This document shows positions 27,251-38,162 of a DNA stretch of 64,000 bases, in pieces; position 1 is the stretch's first letter, and each line of letters starts with the position of its first letter. The translations under genes and the position numbers were made by a program. The notes below the pieces were generated by a model. That model worked only from the letters and a program-made list of their open reading frames with translations, did not search any database and was not told the DNA's origin. The DNA is from G965207045 sp965207045 (lineage in GTDB: Bacteria; Pseudomonadota; Alphaproteobacteria; Rickettsiales; Anaplasmataceae). The stretch covers positions 992,001 through 1,056,000 of the forward strand of contig OZ242261.1 of the NCBI GenBank assembly GCA_965207045.1, given 5' to 3'.

Positions 27251-30200
27251 GTATCACCTTCACTACCATTACTATCTTTTATTTCTTTTTTTTGATCTTC
27301 TGCTTTCTCCAAAATAGTTCGATCAGTATTATCCCTACTTGATGCGTCTGGTAATTCTTCTACTTCTTCTGTTGATTCGTTCTGCCATCCTTTATTAGAA
27401 TCATTACGTGCTTCATCTAATAATTCTTCATAATTGTCTATTTCATAAGGATTATCTATCTCTTCTGCTCTTACAGCACCTTCTCCTAAATCATACTCAT
27501 CTCTTGTTTTTTCTAGTACCTTTGCTTCAGTTTCATCAGTCTCACTCTCCTGCGTATTCGTATCATGTGTATTTTCTTCTGTCCTGTGTTTGCTTTCTTC
27601 TTCACTCAAAGAGGCAGATTGCACCTCTTCTGGCACATAACCAGTAGTCTCACCTAATTGTTCCACACCTGCACTCTGTTGTACTAAATCTTTTTCTCTA
27701 TTCCCAGCAACTATCTCTTCATCAATAGCAGATCCAGGCTCAACATTACTAGCATTTCCAATATTTTCTGTGCCTTTTATATCCTCAGCAACATCTGACA
27801 TACCTTTTGAATTATCCAAATCTGTAGCACTATTCGATATATCTTCTGAACCAGAATATAGAGGAGCTGATGGAACAACTGAAGACAAATATTCTCTACC
27901 TGAAACACTAGTCTTCTCAGGATCTACCCCTCCTTCCTCATCACTATTTTCTTTAATATTCCTATGATCACCATGCTCTACACCTTTCCTTTTTTCAACA
28001 TTAATCTTAGTCGGGTCAACATTACTAGCCATAAGAGCTTGCGCACGCATCCGTTTTGTTTCGTTATCCTGACCAACAAGAGATAGCAATCCTTGAGATG
28101 CACCACCACGACCCGCTGCAGCCATGGTCAAATTAGGCTCCATTGATTCAGTAATAGCCTTAGCCATATTATCAGCTATTTCTACAAATTGCCTCATAGC
28201 AAAAACAGTTAGAACGAACATAATAAGAGCAACTAAATTAAAAGGAAGTCCAAAAACATTTTCACCACTGGTAGCATACAATTGGTCAAGATGATCATTA
28301 AAACCATATTCAGAAACATAAGTTGTAGGTAATAAAGTTTTAATAGGACATAAATGAAACGGGATAACACCAATATTAAATTTCATAGTAAATAAACATC
28401 CAGGACATGCAGCGAAATTGACCAACGAAGCAAAAGCTGCCATCATAACTTGATGCAAAAACCCTAAAGACGTAAATAATATTATATTTGTGAGCGATAT
28501 CGACACCATCATCTTGATCCAACCATCAAAAAGGGTTTTTGTTACTTTAAATAACAAAGCAATTATAAACAAAGGAGCTAATATCAATAATAGAGACATA
28601 GCAATTATAGAAAGTAAGTGCACTATAGTTGCATTAATAACACAGCCAATAAAAACCCAAACACCCCATAGCAATAGCAAAAAAGATACAAAACCTACAG
28701 GCCCAGAGAACATTATTGAAACAAACCTCAGCCAAGTTTCTTTTGTAAGCAAAACCCCCATGGTTGGGTCAAGAAACGCAAATGTTGTATCCGAACCCAC
28801 AATACCTGAGAAAATACCAGCTAATTGGTCAACACCAAAAACAAACAATGAAAATAATATTCCCCCAAACAACTCCCAACTACCAGGAGAAACTGCTGCA
28901 AGGATAACTCCTATCTTGACAACTCGTATCATAAACTCAGCCTGAGTTTTCTGTATGAGCCCAATCATGAATCCCATGCTTGTAAGTGCTAAATACAGAA
29001 CCAAAACTGTTTGTACAAATTGTAACAAACCATTATTTATAATTTTTGTGTAAGTTGAGGCAATCAAACCACTTGTGTTATTTATGTCAATATCACCAAT
29101 TTCCTTAATGCTACCACCGGCAGGATCACCATATAAAACATTTAATATTGAATCTCGAATCAGCGTGAAAAAACTAGAAAATATAGGATTCCACTGTACT
29201 TTAGTTACACTAATTGTGTATTTATTTTCATTAGGTTTTTCTATAAAACCCTCCTTTACAGTATCACTTTCACGAGCACCTTTAATCCCAAAATATATTC
29301 TACCATTTTTAGGTGGGTTACTTTTCCCGTCAGCTCCACCACCATTGACAGTGTAAACACCTAACTCAGTTACACCATTACTATCTGCATCTTGTGGGGG
29401 TATATGCAAATGATAGGTGTCTATGTCACCAGGATCAATATCTGGCGTGGAATTGCCTATGTACATGTAAAGATCTTCACCATTAGCACGAAGACACGTG
29501 CGACGCACTTCCATGTGATACCCTCCAACATTGTCAGCGTACACACCTGTATCTGGTATACCTAGCCAAACCTTGCTACTTGGAGTAACATAATCCGGAA
29601 TAAAGTATTTATAGTCCAATCGAATTGACGGCTTATTGTTAGTACCAATACATCTTCCTGATGTTTGGTTAGGTAAGCATAATTCACCTGAATCCCCATA
29701 ATTATTGTTCAAACCGCCTATTTTTGCAACAATCTGATCAGCCCATTTTTCTTCTGGAATAGTGTGCATACGGCACTTCCTAGGGTCGTCCCCTGCTGCG
29801 TTCATTGCATTTATACACTCTTGACTTCCAATACCCCACTTATAACGGAGACTATTCATACAACCAGGTGGACCCTTTGTCTCGCTACATATTGCTTCAC
29901 AATAATTGTTAACTTCATAAGTATTAAATCTTAACAAATCTTGATCCACGACAGGTCTACATTCATATTTATAGTGATCTCCCTTTAAAACTGTGCGCAC
30001 ATCAAGTATGGCAGCATTGTTCCAATTATTGTATTCATCAAATTTATTAATATCAAAATGATAATTTTTATTACCATAAGGGGTAAAATCATTACTAACA
30101 TAAACCGGGTAAGAACCTTTGAACGCAGGCAAGTGAATGTAATTGCCAGTATTTTTCACTTCTACAAAATCAATTCCTTGTTCACATATAACCTGCATTT

Positions 30201-30822
30201 TGTTATCAACTACATTCTGGATATAAGCTCTATCATCATTACTAAGCCAAAGCTTGCCAGTAGCGTCTAAATAGATCTTTTCTAAATCACTAAAAGAGTA
30301 AACAGAGACTTCTGGTGGAATATTATAGCAATTTGTTATATCAACAATCTTATGTGGAACTAAACGAAATTCTAACTGATCTCCAGGTTTAACAAGAATA
30401 TTACTATCTACATAAAAACCATCAGAGCTAAAGCGTCCTTCAGAATGAGAACATACTGTAGCCGCATCGTATTCTCCGCTATTTATATTATACCTAGGAA
30501 CACTACCATCACTACAAAAAGTAGAGGGTACAACTGTTCTACTGCATAATTTTGGGTTAGTACAATTCTCGATCCTTTCTAAAGTATCAGCACATAAATT
30601 TATTGTTTTATTCACAACAAGAGGCGTTGTTTCATCACTATCAATATCAATACCACTATCAATCCACCAATCTGATTTCACCGACGCCAAGGCACCACTT
30701 ATGTAAACTGGTACTTCAACATCAATACTATTAGTGCTTACTCCATCTCCTGGATTAACACAAACATCCTGACAAGCATTTACAGAAACTAGAAGAAACA
30801 AAAGTAGAGATTTTCTTATCAT
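27247..30822 (-). CDS. virB6-3: VirB6-like protein 3 (type IV secretion channel)
   Basis: An 1191-residue VirB6 paralog. The N-terminus MIRKSLLLFLLVSVNACQDVC is a signal peptide with a possible lipobox (VNAC). A Cys-containing periplasmic domain of roughly 560 residues precedes the membrane core. The core includes VLYLALTSMGFMIGLIQKT and PGSWELFGGILFSLFVFG, which align with the same parts of its neighbours. The last 280 residues are an acidic low-complexity tail. Overlaps of 4 bp with both neighbouring genes point to coupled translation. It probably forms part of a mixed VirB6 assembly in the inner membrane. Confidence 0.9.
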   Translation of the reverse strand: MIRKSLLLFLLVSVNACQDVCVNPGDGVSTNSIDVEVPVYISGALASVKSDWWIDSGIDIDSDETTPLVVNKTINLCADTLERIENCTNPKLCSRTVVPSTFCSDGSVPRYNINSGEYDAATVCSHSEGRFSSDGFYVDSNILVKPGDQLEFRLVPHKIVDITNCYNIPPEVSVYSFSDLEKIYLDATGKLWLSNDDRAYIQNVVDNKMQVICEQGIDFVEVKNTGNYIHLPAFKGSYPVYVSNDFTPYGNKNYHFDINKFDEYNNWNNAAILDVRTVLKGDHYKYECRPVVDQDLLRFNTYEVNNYCEAICSETKGPPGCMNSLRYKWGIGSQECINAMNAAGDDPRKCRMHTIPEEKWADQIVAKIGGLNNNYGDSGELCLPNQTSGRCIGTNNKPSIRLDYKYFIPDYVTPSSKVWLGIPDTGVYADNVGGYHMEVRRTCLRANGEDLYMYIGNSTPDIDPGDIDTYHLHIPPQDADSNGVTELGVYTVNGGGADGKSNPPKNGRIYFGIKGARESDTVKEGFIEKPNENKYTISVTKVQWNPIFSSFFTLIRDSILNVLYGDPAGGSIKEIGDIDINNTSGLIASTYTKIINNGLLQFVQTVLVLYLALTSMGFMIGLIQKTQAEFMIRVVKIGVILAAVSPGSWELFGGILFSLFVFGVDQLAGIFSGIVGSDTTFAFLDPTMGVLLTKETWLRFVSIMFSGPVGFVSFLLLLWGVWVFIGCVINATIVHLLSIIAMSLLLILAPLFIIALLFKVTKTLFDGWIKMMVSISLTNIILFTSLGFLHQVMMAAFASLVNFAACPGCLFTMKFNIGVIPFHLCPIKTLLPTTYVSEYGFNDHLDQLYATSGENVFGLPFNLVALIMFVLTVFAMRQFVEIADNMAKAITESMEPNLTMAAAGRGGASQGLLSLVGQDNETKRMRAQALMASNVDPTKINVEKRKGVEHGDHRNIKENSDEEGGVDPEKTSVSGREYLSSVVPSAPLYSGSEDISNSATDLDNSKGMSDVAEDIKGTENIGNASNVEPGSAIDEEIVAGNREKDLVQQSAGVEQLGETTGYVPEEVQSASLSEEESKHRTEENTHDTNTQESETDETEAKVLEKTRDEYDLGEGAVRAEEIDNPYEIDNYEELLDEARNDSNKGWQNESTEEVEELPDASSRDNTDRTILEKAEDQKKEIKDSNGSEGDT

Positions 30823-33392
30823 TCAGCTCCCCCTTTCCTTTTTGCTTGTCTTTTCTCCTCTCTTACATCTCGCACTTCTTCTGGTGTATCTCTTAACTTT
30901 TTCTGATATTCTGAGTGTGCACGTTGTTCAATTGACTGTTCATCCATACCAACTGTAGCACGCATAGTATCCTGAAACGTATCAGCAGGCTGAGTCAGCT
31001 CAGCTCCCATAACACCAAATATTCCACCTACCATTTCTGGTATTTTCTGTATAAAACCTTGAAGGGCATGACAAAGCACTACAAATGCAATTAAAGAGTA
31101 TAAAGGTATAGGCACACCGAAAAATGAGAAGCCATAGTAATTCTCTTCAATTAAATCTTTAAACCCAGATTGCGCATTGTAATTTACAGGCAAAAAAGTA
31201 TTCAAAAGACAAAATGCTTCTATATCATCATCTAAAGTCACCATTGTCACACATTGCTTACACACATCATAACCCATCAAGCTATGTGTTATACCCATAA
31301 TAATATCATTGAACATTGCAATCACAGCAAACATCATTACTGGCTGTATCGCATTATTTGCTAGCAACCTTATCCAGTTATCAAATACTGTTCTTGTTCG
31401 TTTAAATAGAACAGTACTGAGAAACAATGGCGCAATACATAATAATACAGCTATTATAATTATAGATATAAAATAAACTATACATGCAGTTAATATTGTT
31501 AAGAACAGCATCCACACGCCCCAAATAATTATAAAAGCCATTAAAAATCCTACCGGGCCAGTTAATATTATGGCTGCTATTTGTATCCAAGTACCTGAAT
31601 CTGCAAATCTGGCCAAAGATTTGTCAATAAAATCAAATTGCCCAACTTCCCCTAATTCACCTTGTTCTGTCATTATGTTAATAAGATCAAGGCTACCATC
31701 TCTGAACAGAGGAAATAAGTAAACATTGAAAAAATCCCAGCTATTAGGGCTAATAGCAATAATGACAATACCAATTTTCACAAGCAGTGCTATTATATCT
31801 ACTTGTGATGCTTTAAACATTCCCATTATATATAAAAGCGAGTATACAGATATGGCTAACAAGATCATACCTTGCACAATCTGCACAAAATGACTATCAA
31901 GTATAGCTTGATATATACTACCAACAGCTCCTCTATTTACAGCACCACCATCACCATATAGCAAAAAATTTACATTATCTAAAACCATTTCAACCAAGTT
32001 ACCAAAAGGTGTTTTGAGATCTTTTGGTACACTTGTTGTAAGCTCAAAATGCCCAACATTGTTTTGAATTCCATCGCCATTATCCTTAACTCCGTAATAT
32101 ATATTTTTGCCATTCCAACTAGGCTGCAAAGTAAAATTGCGTATATTAATATAGTTGCCATCATAATCAGTCATTTCAATTAAATCCGTTCCTAAATCAC
32201 CAGGCTTCAAAGTACTATCTGGACACACATCACTGATGTAGTAGTATAGACTTCTTTTATTGTGATAAGTGCATTTTCTATAAGCATGCATAGTGTAGCC
32301 CCCATAGGCATTATTTAGCTCACTTATATGTCTAATGAGCAATAAAACACTAGGATTGACAGCCTTTAAAAGATATTCATGATTTAGACCAGTTCCGCTA
32401 CCCAAACCAACACTACCATGCTCAAAGTTATCCCCACCCTGTTCATAAGATCTAGAATATGGAAAAAATTGCTTGTATTCTGCTGTAGAGCTGCCTCTAA
32501 CGAACATTTCTTGAGTAACAGTGAAAACACAATCTTGAGTAACACGATCAACTTCATTTCCGCTTCTATCGTATTTGATGTGGCATATATTTCCACATTC
32601 AGTATTCAAATCATAAGAAGACATTGAAGAACGTATTGTTTCTACATAATATCGTTCCAAATCAGAATTATAAGAGTTTAGACAAACAGAGCGCCATAAG
32701 TGATTAGAATCTTCAAATACGTCACCTGCTTCCTTAAAAATCTTAGTTATAAAATTCGTACTGCTTGGGTCATTAGGGTCATCAATAGGATCAATAACTA
32801 TAAGAGGAGCATTTATCCATCTACTTGTATCAAAATTACTTTGTATTAGTAGATTGGAAGCACTGTTTCCAAGATCATTGCCAATAATAGATGAATAAAC
32901 CTTATCCACATAGTCAAGCTTGCATCTAGATTCATTAAGGACTTTAATATTAGGATCAGAGTTTTCACATATATCATGTGTTATTACTTGATTGGAAATA
33001 TAAGGAAAATAAGAAAATTTCACTGAATCATTTTGTCTTAGTGATAATTGTGACAAATCAGTATACAAATCTCGAGCATTGACTACAACTACCATGCTTT
33101 CGCTTTCGTTGTTTCCACTACCTTTAGCACATAAATTTATACCCTTATCAACAATCGCTACTACTCTTTCTACATCTGAAAGTTTCACTCCTGATTTTAC
33201 CCAATCACGTGAACATCCACTATCAGGTTCTTGATTAGAATCCGGACTTGCATAAACTAAATCAATTATCTTTGTAGTATTAATATCACTTGCATTAATA
33301 CAATCTGCAAAAATGCTTACTGGCAGCAAGAGAAAAATAAAAAATACGCAGCAATAACACAACCTATCAGATAATACCCGTTCAACTACCAC
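30819..33392 (-). CDS. virB6-2: VirB6-like protein 2 (type IV secretion channel)
   Basis: An 857-residue VirB6 paralog with a normal signal peptide ending near IFADC. It has a large periplasmic domain to about residue 480 and a membrane core that includes SPNSWDFFNVYLFPLFRDG and TGPVGFLMAFIIIWGVWMLF. The cytoplasmic tail is short and basic, unlike those of paralogs 3 and 4. It overlaps virB6-1 by 11 bp and virB6-3 by 4 bp. The run of VirB6 genes with growing tails is characteristic of Anaplasmataceae. Confidence 0.9.
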   Translation of the reverse strand: MVVERVLSDRLCYCCVFFIFLLLPVSIFADCINASDINTTKIIDLVYASPDSNQEPDSGCSRDWVKSGVKLSDVERVVAIVDKGINLCAKGSGNNESESMVVVVNARDLYTDLSQLSLRQNDSVKFSYFPYISNQVITHDICENSDPNIKVLNESRCKLDYVDKVYSSIIGNDLGNSASNLLIQSNFDTSRWINAPLIVIDPIDDPNDPSSTNFITKIFKEAGDVFEDSNHLWRSVCLNSYNSDLERYYVETIRSSMSSYDLNTECGNICHIKYDRSGNEVDRVTQDCVFTVTQEMFVRGSSTAEYKQFFPYSRSYEQGGDNFEHGSVGLGSGTGLNHEYLLKAVNPSVLLLIRHISELNNAYGGYTMHAYRKCTYHNKRSLYYYISDVCPDSTLKPGDLGTDLIEMTDYDGNYINIRNFTLQPSWNGKNIYYGVKDNGDGIQNNVGHFELTTSVPKDLKTPFGNLVEMVLDNVNFLLYGDGGAVNRGAVGSIYQAILDSHFVQIVQGMILLAISVYSLLYIMGMFKASQVDIIALLVKIGIVIIAISPNSWDFFNVYLFPLFRDGSLDLINIMTEQGELGEVGQFDFIDKSLARFADSGTWIQIAAIILTGPVGFLMAFIIIWGVWMLFLTILTACIVYFISIIIIAVLLCIAPLFLSTVLFKRTRTVFDNWIRLLANNAIQPVMMFAVIAMFNDIIMGITHSLMGYDVCKQCVTMVTLDDDIEAFCLLNTFLPVNYNAQSGFKDLIEENYYGFSFFGVPIPLYSLIAFVVLCHALQGFIQKIPEMVGGIFGVMGAELTQPADTFQDTMRATVGMDEQSIEQRAHSEYQKKLRDTPEEVRDVREEKRQAKRKGGAE

Positions 33393-35757
33393 TACCTCCC
33401 CCCTTTCCCACTGACGATTCGCTCATTGTTTCACTACCTTGCCCTCCTTTACCCTTACTTACTACTCCTCTCTTTATACTTTGAGCACCAGATTTCGCCG
33501 TTGAGCCGACAACATCAGCAACTTTCATCACACTAGCTTCAAGTTTTGCTGCCATTTGCTTAGGGTCATTAACTCCTCTTTGTGAAAGATCAGCACGGAA
33601 ATTTCCACTCAATTCTGCAGCCATTCCACCAATAACCCCTAGAAAATGATAAAATAAAAATGCCATCAAACCCATCATACCAAAATCTTTCCAAATATCT
33701 TTCGTTTGAGGATCAATTTCTGCCTTAGTTACCTTTATACCCAAAATTAAAGGAGCGTCTCCATGCTTAATATTTGCTACAAGACATGCAAGTATTGTTG
33801 TGCCAGAAGTACATTGTTCATATTCAGGAATGAAAGATTCAACAGTTCTTGTTCCGCCTTTAACCTCTTTATTTGTTATCTGAGACCGAAACTCCAAATT
33901 TTTAAAGTACATATGGTCAAACACAGAAAATAATAATGAGAGAAAAGCAAACAATATTATTGGATATATTGAATATGCCATCAGCTGTTTTAGCCACCCA
34001 TCAAAAAACCCCTTCGTTGCTTGAAATAACACCATAGGTACAAATAACGGAGCAAAGATGCTAATAATAGTAAGGGCAATAAGAGATAATACAAATAAAT
34101 GGACCATCCACACTATAGTTAATACCAGCATAAATATGTAAAATGCGACACAAATTGCAATCAATAACTGCCCTGCAAGAATACACGGAATCACTAGCAG
34201 CAATACTCCAAAAACTGGAAGGGTAGCAGCAGCAATAACGGCTGCAGCTGAAGCTGCCCCAGCACCAATTGCAAAACCATTACCAAGATAAAATGATATT
34301 CTACAATCTAACCTATCCCAAGGTGCTAAATAGCTATAATCTTGTAGGCCATTACCTAAATCCCTTTGATAATCATTACTATCATAATTGCAAACCTGAG
34401 CACTCCCACTTGCACTCAGCACTAGATCGGCTAAACCAGTAGAAAGTCTTATAAGCTCACTATAGTAAATTTGCATTCCATTACCAATTGAAAAGTACAC
34501 AACAAAAGCAAATTTCAAAAGTAATATAAAGTATTCAGCAGGCCCCTGTATAGCATGTCCTAGAATCATCTTTATCCCAAATAATGCAACAGATAACACT
34601 AAAATCACCATGACAGTACTTTTTAACCTTTCTTGTACAACAGCTAGAAAACCTACTCTCCCTGAAGAAGACTGACCTGAAGCAGCACTACATTCACCTG
34701 TTACTAGATTCTCCAGAGACTCCCTTATACACTGCACCACAACTGACGTTATTGGAAAAGGAGCTCTAGCAGCCAAAGATATCTGACTATAGCAAGAACC
34801 TGATATATAACAATTAAAGCACGCAGTATTATTGTACTTCGTAGGTCTACCCCTATCATCAAATTCTATTGCTACAGATTTCTCACACATAGGAGCAGGA
34901 GGGGCAGGAGGAGCTGATTGACAACCTATAACTGGAGCAAAAAGAAAAAATTCCCCTCCAAAAAGTCCAACTGCATCAACGCATATTTTACCACCATTTT
35001 GATAAGCCTTAAAGGAAATACCATTTAAGTTAGCAATCTGACCTACTTTTATAGTTTCACAGTCCAGATCAGGCCAACCGACCCATTCCTTCATATTTAT
35101 AATATCATCTTTTTTACCGTCTTTTATTTCCTCCTCAGTAAAATCACCATAAAGACCAAATTCATATTCACGATCATCAAGTCCACCAATATTAAATACT
35201 GGAAATGGTACTAATGCATAGCGATGACATACCTCAACATATTCACTATATGAAGCTTTATTTTTAGGCCATTCATAATCACTTGTATCTACATATTCAC
35301 CACTTTTACATACCATCGGAGTATTATCTTGACCAGGGTACAACTGCTCAGGATTTCTACATGTTTTATACCCTCCTGTATTCTCCCATCTAAGAACTGG
35401 ATGACGAATAAAACCATGTGTACAAGCAAAAAACTCAGCAGATCCGACTACTATACCTGTCAAAGCACCCATGGCAGCGGTAATCATAGCAACACCTGTA
35501 GCAGTAGAAATTGGCTCAGGAGCTAGAAAGAGTGCATATCCAGCATAGAGCGTTACAAGAGCTGCTGTTACTCCCGACATTATCAACACAATAACACCTG
35601 CCGATTCACAACTTGGATGATTCGCTTTACCAGCACCAAGTGGCACAGCTGAGGACTGTGCGTAAGCAATATTACTTGCTTGATTCATCAAGTTAACATT
35701 ATCAACAACAATTAGAACCAATGTTAATAAAACTATTCTCAACCATTTACTAAACAT
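33382..35757 (-). CDS. virB6-1: VirB6-like protein 1 (type IV secretion channel)
   Basis: A 791-residue VirB6 paralog. A signal peptide ends near AYAQSS and is followed by an additional hydrophobic pair at about 50-110, a Cys-rich periplasmic part, and the membrane core with LLKFAFVVYFSIGNGMQIYY and PMVLFQATKGFFDGWLKQLM. The C-terminus is short, rich in Gly, Ser and Lys. It follows virB4 with an 8 bp overlap, so its synthesis is coupled to that of the ATPase. It is the copy closest in position and size to the single VirB6 of other bacteria. Confidence 0.9.
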   Translation of the reverse strand: MFSKWLRIVLLTLVLIVVDNVNLMNQASNIAYAQSSAVPLGAGKANHPSCESAGVIVLIMSGVTAALVTLYAGYALFLAPEPISTATGVAMITAAMGALTGIVVGSAEFFACTHGFIRHPVLRWENTGGYKTCRNPEQLYPGQDNTPMVCKSGEYVDTSDYEWPKNKASYSEYVEVCHRYALVPFPVFNIGGLDDREYEFGLYGDFTEEEIKDGKKDDIINMKEWVGWPDLDCETIKVGQIANLNGISFKAYQNGGKICVDAVGLFGGEFFLFAPVIGCQSAPPAPPAPMCEKSVAIEFDDRGRPTKYNNTACFNCYISGSCYSQISLAARAPFPITSVVVQCIRESLENLVTGECSAASGQSSSGRVGFLAVVQERLKSTVMVILVLSVALFGIKMILGHAIQGPAEYFILLLKFAFVVYFSIGNGMQIYYSELIRLSTGLADLVLSASGSAQVCNYDSNDYQRDLGNGLQDYSYLAPWDRLDCRISFYLGNGFAIGAGAASAAAVIAAATLPVFGVLLLVIPCILAGQLLIAICVAFYIFMLVLTIVWMVHLFVLSLIALTIISIFAPLFVPMVLFQATKGFFDGWLKQLMAYSIYPIILFAFLSLLFSVFDHMYFKNLEFRSQITNKEVKGGTRTVESFIPEYEQCTSGTTILACLVANIKHGDAPLILGIKVTKAEIDPQTKDIWKDFGMMGLMAFLFYHFLGVIGGMAAELSGNFRADLSQRGVNDPKQMAAKLEASVMKVADVVGSTAKSGAQSIKRGVVSKGKGGQGSETMSESSVGKGGGSGS

Positions 35758-38155
35758 TTTTCACTCGATCATAAAACACAGGCAACCATAAACCTGGATC
35801 GTCACCGAATTCCTTAATTATCTCATGTAACAATATTACTGTTTCAACCCTTCCAGATAGAACATTGATTATGTCATTCATTCCAGATAAATCTATCCTC
35901 GCTACTACGCCATCTATTGCTTGTTTAATTAAAAAGAACCTATTTCCAGGATCTGTATGCTTAATAATAATAAACTCTCTCTCACTCAACATAAAAACAT
36001 CACGATATACAGAAGTCGCTTTTAAATTAGGTAAAAATATCTGTGTAGCAGTTTGCTGTATCAAAGTATCACTAATTTTACTTTTACTAGCATCTTCTAC
36101 ACTTTGTGTGGCAAAAATCACAAAAGTGTTTAACTTACGCAATACTTTTAGCCAATCCTTTATCTTTGGTGCGAATACATCATTATCAATTAAAGCCCAA
36201 GCCTCATCTAAAACAATCATAGATGGACTGCCATCCAAAGAAATACTAATTTTATGGAATATATACAATAAAACCGGACCTAAAGCTGCTGTATCTTTCA
36301 ATAGGAATCCCATTTCAAAACCAAATACCGATTCACTACTTAAATCCAACCTATCTTCATAATTATCAAAAAGTGCTGAATGAGAGCCACTTTCACACCA
36401 CATACTAATCCTGTTTGCTAAGCTTCCAGGGCCACCTATACCAAAGAATGGAACCAAGTTACGCAAAATTCTATCTTTTTTATCCAACTTAAAATTACCA
36501 TCAACAGCACTTGTTATACGCTCCACATCTTCAGATGTAATTGCTTCATTATTTGTAGAAACAAGCAATTTCAACCAATCACTCAAAAATGTTCTATTGT
36601 CAGTTGTATCATCTAATTGTAGTGGATTTAGATGCGATTCAGTACGAGCTTCTATTACTGTATATCTTCCACCTAAAGCCCTAATAAATATTTCTGCACC
36701 TCTATCCTTATCAAAAAAGAATAACCTAGGATTAAATTTCATTGCTTGTGCGCAAAGAAAATTCATTAAAACAGTTTTACCAGCTCCTGTTGGTCCTATA
36801 ATCATAGTATGCCCAACATCTCGCACATGAAAATTGAAAAAAAATGGTGTTCCAGAGGTAGTATCAAAAACTGTCACAGCCTCACCCCAATAATTCCCAA
36901 ACTTTGACCCAATAGGATAATTGTGCATTGAAACAAAACTAGCAATATTGAGAGTACTTATCACAGCCTTCCGTACAATATATGAAAAATTACAAGGAAG
37001 CTGTGCCCAAAACGCTGGTTCTAGATTAATTCTTTCTCTAATCGCATAAACACCCGTATTAGCAAGCTCTGATTCCACCAAAGATAACGCATGTTCTAAA
37101 GCACGAGGTGTCTTTTGTGTACATAAAATTGTTAGATGGTGTTCGCCGAACGCTATCCTCCCACTCATTGCATCATCAAGTGCACGTGTAATTTCAGCAA
37201 CTTGAGATATTGCCTTATCTGCAGACTGTATCATACGATTTTGTTGTATCTGCATTTTATTTATTGCAATTTGTCTATTAGTAAATTGAAATGTTTGAGT
37301 AATAACCAATTCGTATTTCAGCTGTAAAAATACGTCAAGCATACCAGCAGAAGTATTTTGTCCATACTCCTTAATACTAATGATTCCACCGTAAAGTGTT
37401 TGCCCCTTTGAAGTTACCATCTCAAATGAACGCCCACCAAAATAAAAACGGTTCAAAGGCAAATACTCTGCAATATTAATTACTGGTAAAAGCATTTCAT
37501 CAGGAGATTCGCCACAATTAACAATCTTACTCATAAAGCTCAATATCTCTGATATCGTGCCATATTTTGTTTTTCTGATACCCAATACTTTTGGAGAGTA
37601 ATACCTTAAACTTGTCACAATACGCGAAGCCATTTCTTCTAAGTCTTCATGAGCATCTCGCATATCTGATTCCCAAGCACTACGGCGTGCGGCATGAGAG
37701 AACTTCTTTAATAGATGCGTAACTATGGCAGCACCCTTGGTATCAGACTTCCTAATAACAGTTATATATATCTCATTTGCAAATGACTTTTTAGTTTTAT
37801 GTTTTGACTTCCATAACTCATTTACATAATCGGCAAATCTATTAGGTAGCCTCTTTGACGAAAACCCATGTGTAAAAACATCTTGTTTACGCCTTATTAT
37901 GTGAAAATAAAGAGCACAAGAACCACTACTTATACCTTTAAAAAGCTGATTTCTTAATGTTTTTTGTATATCAACATCTTCATCATCAGCAGTTTCAAAT
38001 GCATACCCACTCAATTTTATTACTTTAAGCATCCAATTATCTTGAGTTAGTAAAGTAGTTGCATTCCAATAATAAGCATAAGGTATAAATGATGATGCAT
38101 CACATTCCTTGGCTAAAATTTTAGATTTTTGTGTTCTAAACCTCGATAACTGCAT
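35750..38155 (-). CDS. virB4: VirB4 ATPase of the type IV secretion system
   Basis: The cytoplasmic and membrane-associated ATPase that powers VirB assembly and transport, 801 residues, normal for the family. An N-terminal CagE/TrbE-type domain is followed by the ATPase domain with Walker A GPTGAGKT at 454-461 and a Walker B region MIVLDEAWALID, then FATQSVEDASKS. No key residue is missing. It sits between virB3 and virB6-1, 7 bp after virB3. A second virB4 copy, known from relatives, would be elsewhere. Confidence 0.96.
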   Translation of the reverse strand: MQLSRFRTQKSKILAKECDASSFIPYAYYWNATTLLTQDNWMLKVIKLSGYAFETADDEDVDIQKTLRNQLFKGISSGSCALYFHIIRRKQDVFTHGFSSKRLPNRFADYVNELWKSKHKTKKSFANEIYITVIRKSDTKGAAIVTHLLKKFSHAARRSAWESDMRDAHEDLEEMASRIVTSLRYYSPKVLGIRKTKYGTISEILSFMSKIVNCGESPDEMLLPVINIAEYLPLNRFYFGGRSFEMVTSKGQTLYGGIISIKEYGQNTSAGMLDVFLQLKYELVITQTFQFTNRQIAINKMQIQQNRMIQSADKAISQVAEITRALDDAMSGRIAFGEHHLTILCTQKTPRALEHALSLVESELANTGVYAIRERINLEPAFWAQLPCNFSYIVRKAVISTLNIASFVSMHNYPIGSKFGNYWGEAVTVFDTTSGTPFFFNFHVRDVGHTMIIGPTGAGKTVLMNFLCAQAMKFNPRLFFFDKDRGAEIFIRALGGRYTVIEARTESHLNPLQLDDTTDNRTFLSDWLKLLVSTNNEAITSEDVERITSAVDGNFKLDKKDRILRNLVPFFGIGGPGSLANRISMWCESGSHSALFDNYEDRLDLSSESVFGFEMGFLLKDTAALGPVLLYIFHKISISLDGSPSMIVLDEAWALIDNDVFAPKIKDWLKVLRKLNTFVIFATQSVEDASKSKISDTLIQQTATQIFLPNLKATSVYRDVFMLSEREFIIIKHTDPGNRFFLIKQAIDGVVARIDLSGMNDIINVLSGRVETVILLHEIIKEFGDDPGLWLPVFYDRVKNV

Positions 38156-38162
38156 AACATTT

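Noticed and set aside
28490..28945. 151-codon plus-strand frame opposite virB6-3
   Set aside because: Shadow of the hydrophobic core of VirB6-3. Composition unlike a protein.
35865..36362. 165-codon plus-strand frame opposite virB4
   Set aside because: Lies fully inside the conserved VirB4 ATPase region on the other strand.
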